From assembly GCA_965199105.1 (NCBI GenBank), contig CBDAQO010000002.1, positions 3,224,001 to 3,288,000 of the forward strand: a stretch of 64,000 nucleotides of DNA, written 5' to 3'. The stretch comes from LMUY01 sp965199105. Its GTDB lineage: Bacteria > Pseudomonadota > Alphaproteobacteria > Acetobacterales > Acetobacteraceae. The translations under genes were made by a program, and so were the position numbers. Below the pieces are notes generated by a model. That model ran no database searches. It was not told where the DNA came from and saw nothing but the letters and a program-made list of their open reading frames with translations. Below, piece after piece: positions 59,667 to 64,000 of this stretch (the stretch's first letter is position 1; every line of letters starts with the position of its first letter).

Positions 59667-60140
59667 TTGCAGAAATTCCCGATGACCGCTTCTGGCCTGG
59701 TCCGCCTCGAGAATGAACTGCGCACCCTGAAGAGCCAGGAACGCCCGGCGGTCATTCGCGCCATCGCGGAGGCCCGCAGCCACGGCGACCTGAGCGAAAA
59801 CGCCGAATACCACGCCGCCCGCGAGCGCCAGTCCTTCATCGAGGGCCGCATCATCGAGCTCGAGGAGATCATTTCCGGCGCCGAGGTGATCGACCCGTCG
59901 ACGCTCTCCGGCGACCGCGTAAAGTTCGGCGCCAGCGTGCGCCTGGTGGACGAGGAGACCGAGAAGGAGGCCACCTACCAGATCGTCGGCATGCATGAGG
60001 CCGACGTGAAGCAGGCGCGCCTCTCGATCTCCTCCCCTTTGGCCAAGGCGCTGATCAACAAGAAGGTCGGCGACACCATCTCCGTCCCCGCCCCCGGCGG
60101 CGACCGCACCTACGAAATTCTCTCCGTAAGCTTCGGCTAA
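59667..60140 (+). CDS. greA: Transcription elongation factor GreA
   Basis: GreA rescues backtracked RNA polymerase. TTG 59667 gives MQKFPMTASGLVRLENELRTL, which matches the usual GreA start, and 157 residues, the usual length; ATG 59682 would lose five residues. AGGA lies upstream. The coiled-coil arm carries ARSHGDLSENAEYHAARERQ with the two acidic tip residues, and the globular domain ends TYEILSVSFG. It follows carB by 84 bp, a common alphaproteobacterial arrangement. Confidence 0.95.
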   Translation: MQKFPMTASGLVRLENELRTLKSQERPAVIRAIAEARSHGDLSENAEYHAARERQSFIEGRIIELEEIISGAEVIDPSTLSGDRVKFGASVRLVDEETEKEATYQIVGMHEADVKQARLSISSPLAKALINKKVGDTISVPAPGGDRTYEILSVSFG

Positions 60141-60160
60141 CCGCCCTCAACCACCCGCCA

Positions 60161-60200
60161 ACTTCTCCCTCTCACCCTGGAGAGGGCCGGGGTGAAGGGC
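60161..60200. repeat. REP-like palindromic repeat after greA
   Basis: CCCTCTC (60167-60173) and GAGAGGG (60180-60186) pair around ACCCTG, followed by CCGGGGTGAAGGG. It resembles the elements at 31132 and 32524. It may also serve as a terminator for greA. Confidence 0.55.
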
Positions 60201-60233
60201 CATAATGAGTGTCGGGAAGCGAGCGACTCGCCT

Positions 60234-60530
60234 TCACTCCGCCCCCAACAACTCCCCCACAACCACCCGCCACTCCTCTGCCAGCTCGCTCTGAGGCATC
60301 GCCCGGCCGACCCCGCGATACCACGCGGCCGCATTGGCCAAATCTCCCTCCTGCCGATGCAGGTGCGCGTGCACCAGGTCGCAGTCCGGCTCGCCCTCAT
60401 GCTGCTGCACCACGCCATGCGCCCGCTGCCACTCGCCCTTGCGCGCCCACCAAAGGGCTTGCAGCGCCGGCCCGAGCCCCGTAGGCGGACCGTCTGCCGC
60501 CACGCTGCCGTCCAACTCGTCTACAGTCAT
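60234..60530 (-). CDS. Conserved hypothetical protein, TPR-like
   Basis: This 98-residue protein contains ALWWARKGEWQRAHGVVQQHEG and DLVHAHLHRQEGDLANAAAWYRG, two helix pairs resembling tetratricopeptide repeats. The composition (Trp, His and Glu rich) and the pattern are those of a conserved alphaproteobacterial hypothetical protein of unknown role. It runs opposite to greA and ilvA. A REP-like repeat lies beyond its stop. Confidence 0.7.
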   Translation of the reverse strand: MTVDELDGSVAADGPPTGLGPALQALWWARKGEWQRAHGVVQQHEGEPDCDLVHAHLHRQEGDLANAAAWYRGVGRAMPQSELAEEWRVVVGELLGAE

Positions 60531-60572
60531 CGCAATCCTCCACTTTCACTCATGAATTAGACCCCATCCACC

Positions 60573-60629
60573 ATGACGCTAGCCCATCCGTCCGCCCTTC
60601 ACCCCGACGCCACGCGCGGCCGGGCATGA
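60573..60629 (+). CDS. 18-aa leader ORF overlapping the ilvA start
   Basis: ATG 60573 opens an 18-codon frame (MTLAHPSALHPDATRGRA) whose TGA overlaps the ilvA ATG as ATGA. ilvA has no obvious Shine-Dalgarno of its own. The peptide is not rich in isoleucine, valine or leucine, so this is not a classical attenuator. Expression is uncertain. Confidence 0.3.
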   Translation: MTLAHPSALHPDATRGRA

Positions 60630-61822
60630 TCACCCTCGCCGACGTCCAGGCTGCTTCCGCCCGCATCGCCGGCCGGGTCATCCGCACGCCCAGCCTCTAC
60701 AGCGACGCCGTCAGCCGGGCGACTGGCGCCCACGTCACCCTCAAGCTCGAGAGCCTGCAAGCCATCGGCTCCTTCAAGGAACGCGGCGCCGCCAACAAGC
60801 TGGCGCTGCTCACCCCGCAGGAACGGAGCGCCGGCGTCATCGCCATGTCCGCCGGCAACCATGCCCAAGCGGTGGCCCGCCATGCCTCGCTCGCCGGCAT
60901 CGCCGCCACCATCGTCATGCCCCACTTCACCCCGGCCACGAAGGTATCGCGTACCGCCGCCTGGGGCGCCCAGATCGTGCTGCAGGGCGACAGCCTGGCC
61001 GAAGCCTCGCTGCACGCCCGCGAACTCGCCGCCGAGCGGGGCCTCGTCTTCGTCCACCCCTACGACGACCCGGCGGTCATGGCCGGCCAAGGCACCCTCG
61101 CGCTTGAACTGCTCGAAGACACGCCCGAGCTCGAGGTCCTGCTGGTCCCGGTCGGCGGCGGCGGCATGATCGCCGGCTGTGCCGCCGTTGCCGCCGAACT
61201 CCGCCCGGGCCTCGAGGTGATCGGAGTCGAGGTGGCCGGCTATGCCTCGCTGGGCCAAACCCTGGCTGGCCAGGAGCTGCAGGTCGGCGGCCCCACCATC
61301 GCCGAAGGCATCGCCGTGCGCGACATCGGGGTCGCCCCCCTGGAAGTGATCCGCGCCCACGTGGCGGACGTGATCGCGGTGCCAGAGCGGGTGGTGGAAG
61401 ACGCCATCGCCCTGCTCGCCGAGGGCGCCAAGCTGGTGGCCGAGGGCGCTGGCGCGGTCGGCGTCGCAGCCCTGCTCGCCTTTCCCGAGCGCTTCCGCAA
61501 CCGCCGGGTCGCCACCGTGCTGTGCGGCGGCAATATCGACGCCCGTATCCTGGCCAACGTGCTGCTGCGCGGCCTCCTGCGCGACGGCCGCCTGCTGCGC
61601 CTGGTGCTCGAAATCCCCGACCGCCCCGGCGTCCTGGCCGACATCGCCACGCGCATCGCAGCCTGCGCCGGCAACGTGATCGAGGTCACCCACCAGCGCC
61701 TCTTCGCCGCCCCGTCGGTGCAAACCGCCGAGCTGGAGGTGATGGTCGAAGCCCGCGACCCGCTCCACGCCAGCGAGATCGCCGCGGCGCTGCAGGCGCA
61801 TTACGTGGTGCGACGGGTTTAG
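60626..61822 (+). CDS. ilvA: Threonine ammonia-lyase
   Basis: This 398-residue PLP enzyme converts threonine to 2-oxobutanoate and ammonia, the first step to isoleucine. The PLP lysine is Lys51 in IGSFKERGAANK, with the glycine loop VPVGGGGMIAGCA. After the catalytic domain (to about residue 310) a single ACT-like regulatory domain reads VLEIPDRPGVLADIATRIAACAGNVIEV. A short form with one ACT domain could be either biosynthetic or catabolic. A catabolic tdcB-like role is the alternative. Confidence 0.9.
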   Translation: MITLADVQAASARIAGRVIRTPSLYSDAVSRATGAHVTLKLESLQAIGSFKERGAANKLALLTPQERSAGVIAMSAGNHAQAVARHASLAGIAATIVMPHFTPATKVSRTAAWGAQIVLQGDSLAEASLHARELAAERGLVFVHPYDDPAVMAGQGTLALELLEDTPELEVLLVPVGGGGMIAGCAAVAAELRPGLEVIGVEVAGYASLGQTLAGQELQVGGPTIAEGIAVRDIGVAPLEVIRAHVADVIAVPERVVEDAIALLAEGAKLVAEGAGAVGVAALLAFPERFRNRRVATVLCGGNIDARILANVLLRGLLRDGRLLRLVLEIPDRPGVLADIATRIAACAGNVIEVTHQRLFAAPSVQTAELEVMVEARDPLHASEIAAALQAHYVVRRV

Positions 61823-61860
61823 CCTGTTCTCCCGCCCTCAAGAAGGGCCTGGACGGGAGT
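61823..61860 (+). terminator. Possible terminator hairpin after ilvA
   Basis: GCCCT (61834-61838) and AGGGC (61844-61848) pair, enclosed by CTCCCG and CGGGAG. No clear T tract follows, so the case is weak. Confidence 0.3.
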
Positions 61861-61980
61861 TGCGCTGCCGTGCTTGGGCGAGAGGGCCGGGCAAGGGCCT
61901 ACCGCCACGCGGTCGCAACCACCATCATTGCCTCCAACCCACAAAGCGGCCAGGCTACCGCCTCCCCAGCCGAGACCCCC

Positions 61981-63177
61981 ATGCCGGACAGCCTCACCGA
62001 CCAACTCACCCCCACCCTGCCCGGCCTGCAAGCCATCCGCCGCGACATCCACGCCCACCCCGAGCTCGGCCTGGAGGAACACCGCACCGCGGCACTCGTC
62101 GCCGCCAAGCTCCGCGAGTGGGGTGTGGACGTCACCGAGGGCGTCGGCGGCACCGGCGTCGTCGGCACCATCCACGGCCGCCGGCCCGGACAGCGCTCCA
62201 TCGGCCTGCGCGCCGACATGGACGCGCTGCCCATCCACGAAGCCACCGGCGCGCCCCATGCCTCCACCCGACCCGGCGTCATGCACGCCTGCGGCCATGA
62301 CGGCCACACCACCATGCTGCTCGGCGCCGCCCAGCACCTCGCAAGCACGCGCAACTTCGCCGGCACCGTGCAGCTCATCTTCCAGCCCGCCGAGGAAGGC
62401 CGCGGCGGCGCCCGCAAGATGCTCGCCGACGGCCTGTTCGACCGCTTTCCGGTGGACGCCGTCTACGGCATGCACAACCTGCCGGGCCTGCCGGTCGGCG
62501 AGTTCGGCATCCGCACCGGGCCCTACCTCGCTGGCACGGCAAGCTGGATCGCCCACTTCTGCGGCAATGGCGGCCATGGCGGCGCCGGCCCCCATCTCGC
62601 CGCCGACCTCAGCGTGGTGCTGGCGCACTACACGCTCGGCCTGCAAACCATCGTGGGCCGCAACGTCCCGCCGCTCGAAACCGCGGTGATCTCGGTCGGC
62701 CACATCGCCGCCGGGTCGGCCGAGGGCGTGAACGTGATGCCGGCCGCACTCACCGTCGCCGGCACCGCGCGCTGCTTCACCCGCGAAACCCAGGCCATCA
62801 TCGACCACCGCATGCCCGAACTCGCGCACGGCCTGGCCGCCCTGCACGGCGCCACCGCCAGCTTCACCATCGACTGGCTCACCACCCCCCTGGTGAACCA
62901 CCCGGAGCAGACCGCGGTCGCCGCAGCCGCTGCCGAGCGCGTGGTGGGCGGGGCCGCGGTGAACACCGCCCACGGCGCCACCACCGGCGGGGAAGACTTC
63001 GCCTTCATGCTCGAGGCCCGGCCCGGCGCCTTCATCATGCTTGGCGCCGGCGCCGGGCCAGACGGCGTGGTGCACGGCCTGCACACCCCGAAGTTCGACT
63101 TCAACGACGCCATCATTCCCACCGGCGTGGCCTGGTGGGTGCGCCTGGTCGAGCAGGAGCTCAACCTACCGGCCTGA
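61981..63177 (+). CDS. M20 family amidohydrolase (hippurate hydrolase-like)
   Basis: This 398-residue peptidase-like enzyme hydrolyses N-acyl amino acids. ATG 61981 gives MPDSLTDQLTPTLPGLQAIR, RRDIHAHPELGLEEHRTA. Metal and catalytic features are GLRADMDALPI, ACGHDGHTTMLLG and FQPAEEGRGGARKM with paired glutamates, plus VNVMPAALTVAGTARCF in the dimerisation domain and the C-terminal histidine. The frame is open well upstream but that overlaps ilvA. It is separated from ilvA by 158 bp with no further gene seen. Confidence 0.92.
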   Translation: MPDSLTDQLTPTLPGLQAIRRDIHAHPELGLEEHRTAALVAAKLREWGVDVTEGVGGTGVVGTIHGRRPGQRSIGLRADMDALPIHEATGAPHASTRPGVMHACGHDGHTTMLLGAAQHLASTRNFAGTVQLIFQPAEEGRGGARKMLADGLFDRFPVDAVYGMHNLPGLPVGEFGIRTGPYLAGTASWIAHFCGNGGHGGAGPHLAADLSVVLAHYTLGLQTIVGRNVPPLETAVISVGHIAAGSAEGVNVMPAALTVAGTARCFTRETQAIIDHRMPELAHGLAALHGATASFTIDWLTTPLVNHPEQTAVAAAAAERVVGGAAVNTAHGATTGGEDFAFMLEARPGAFIMLGAGAGPDGVVHGLHTPKFDFNDAIIPTGVAWWVRLVEQELNLPA

Positions 63178-63236
63178 GACCCGGACCAGGCCGCCGCGGC
63201 CGCTTGCCAAAACCTTCCCATATGGTAAGGCGAGGC

Positions 63237-63650
63237 ATGCGCCGCCTCGCACCGGGCCTGTCGCGTCTGCCGGCCCGGCTGCCCGGGCTCGTCCTGGCGC
63301 TGTGGGCGCTCGCCAGCCAGGTGGCGCTCGGCGCCGTGGTGGTGCCCAGCGACCTGGCGGCGCAGCAACGCGCGCTCGCCCAACTCGCCACTGCCAGCGT
63401 GCTGTGCAGCGCCCAACTCCCGCCCGGCCACGCCCCCGCCCCGGTGCCGCATCACCATGCCGCGGACAGCGCGCTGTGCCCGTTGCAGGCGGCGGTTGCT
63501 ACCAGCGCCTGCCTCTTGGCCACCGCCCCCACCGTGCCGCCGCCAAGCCTGGCACGCACCAGCCGCGCCACGCCGTTCGCCACCGCCCGCGCGCCGCCGG
63601 CCGCGCCGCACACCACCGCCTTGCCCCGAGGCCCACCCGCCTTCGCCTGA
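63237..63650 (+). CDS. DUF2946-like exported or membrane protein
   Basis: This 137-residue protein has a basic N-terminus and a hydrophobic segment (LPGLVLALWALASQVALGAV) that could be a signal or anchor. A His/Pro-rich stretch (HAPAPVPHHH) and cysteines in SVLCSAQ and SALCPLQ resemble DUF2946 proteins. The family often occurs beside copper or TonB genes; that context is unknown here because the window ends. ATG 63222 is an alternative start. Confidence 0.6.
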   Translation: MRRLAPGLSRLPARLPGLVLALWALASQVALGAVVVPSDLAAQQRALAQLATASVLCSAQLPPGHAPAPVPHHHAADSALCPLQAAVATSACLLATAPTVPPPSLARTSRATPFATARAPPAAPHTTALPRGPPAFA

Positions 63651-63714
63651 ACACCGTGTTGCGCCGCCAGCCCCCTCGTCGCTGGCCTCGTCTGTTCCGG
63701 CCTAGGATCCCCTC

Positions 63715-64000
63715 ATGCCCCTCCGCGCTTCCGCCGGCTGGCTTGCCGCCGGCCTGCTCTGCGGCTGCCTTGCCACCGCGAGCACAACCCAAGCCCACGT
63801 CGTCGCCGGCGACCGCGTCTTCCCCGTCACCCTCACCTTCGACGACCCGGGCGTGGCCGACGAGGTCTCCATCCCCGCCTTCGGCTACAGCCGGCAAGGT
63901 GCGCAGGGCGGCAGCGGGCCGACCCATGAATACGATTTCGGCTTTGAATACGACAAGACCATCACGCCCAATACCGCGTTGATCTTCAACGATGGCTATA
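63715..64000 (+). CDS. Putative exported protein, 3' truncated by window
   Basis: ATG 63715 (AGGA at 63704) opens a frame running off the end of the window; 95 complete codons are visible. A signal peptide is likely (hydrophobic run WLAAGLLCGCLATAST, then TTQAHVVAGDRVFPVT). The following region alternates polar and hydrophobic residues (GPTHEYDFGFEYDKTITPNT), which could be beta strands of an outer-membrane protein. The function is not recognised. Confidence 0.6.
   Translation, partial: MPLRASAGWLAAGLLCGCLATASTTQAHVVAGDRVFPVTLTFDDPGVADEVSIPAFGYSRQGAQGGSGPTHEYDFGFEYDKTITPNTALIFNDGY

Overview
High-GC alphaproteobacterial chromosome, most likely Rhodospirillales/Acetobacteraceae (moderate confidence, by inference). 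The evidence is a GcrA-type cell-cycle regulator, a Rhodobacter-type PmtA methyltransferase, an alphaproteobacterial aa3 oxidase cluster (coxB-coxA-ctaB-small protein-ctaG-coxC-DUF983-SURF1-thrC-M16), the yqeY-dnaG-rpoD / carAB / greA neighbourhood, and glycine-rich Hint-domain proteins. Genes are tightly packed, many start and stop codons overlap as ATGA or TGATG, and only one gap exceeds 300 bp.

Layout. 1-13065: trehalose/alpha-glucan operon (treS-maltokinase fusion cut by the window edge, glgB, treZ, malQ, treY, otsA). 13165-17759 (minus): peptide ABC transporter binding protein and two permeases followed by an MFS transporter, with no ATPase. 17844-26746: mixed metabolic and regulatory genes (41-aa ORF, tartrate dehydrogenase-like enzyme, GNAT-MazG fusion, membrane chemoreceptor, secreted alpha/beta hydrolase, MetA-type outer-membrane protein, acetamidase/formamidase, gcrA, pmtA-like). 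26901-33317: cytochrome c oxidase and its assembly factors. 33314-40311: M32 and M16 peptidases, nicotinamidase-like hydrolase, threonine synthase, PmbA and several small proteins. 40447-44647: two tandem glycine-rich Hint proteins sharing an 840-bp near-identical 3' half, then a sulfotransferase. 44684-46196: IS1182-type element inside a palindrome at the end of mntR. 46186-48081: divergent mntR/mntH with an MntR-box-like operator. 48082-48670: AT-richer non-coding stretch. 48671-54204 (minus): GNAT, rpoD, dnaG, yqeY, vapC, vapB. 54266-60140: HTH-carA, three small AT-rich ORFs, carB, greA. 60234-64000: TPR-like small protein, ilvA, M20 amidohydrolase, a DUF2946-like protein and a truncated exported protein.

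How the genes work together. TreS and maltokinase convert trehalose to maltose and maltose 1-phosphate, GlgB branches the glucan, TreY and TreZ release trehalose from glucan ends, MalQ recycles maltodextrins and OtsA makes trehalose 6-phosphate, so one transcript can interconvert trehalose and glycogen. The oxidase cluster holds structural subunits together with heme O (CtaB), CuB (CtaG) and heme a (SURF1) assembly factors.

The most unusual features are an HTH domain in frame ahead of CarA with a palindrome upstream, a three-ORF AT-rich island between carA and carB, an IS inserted exactly in the loop of a perfect inverted repeat so that it rewrote the MntR C-terminus, paired-palindrome repeats whose TAGAGC ends supply stop codons, and a REP-like repeat that encodes the N-terminus of SURF1. 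I found no CRISPR array, tRNA or rRNA.
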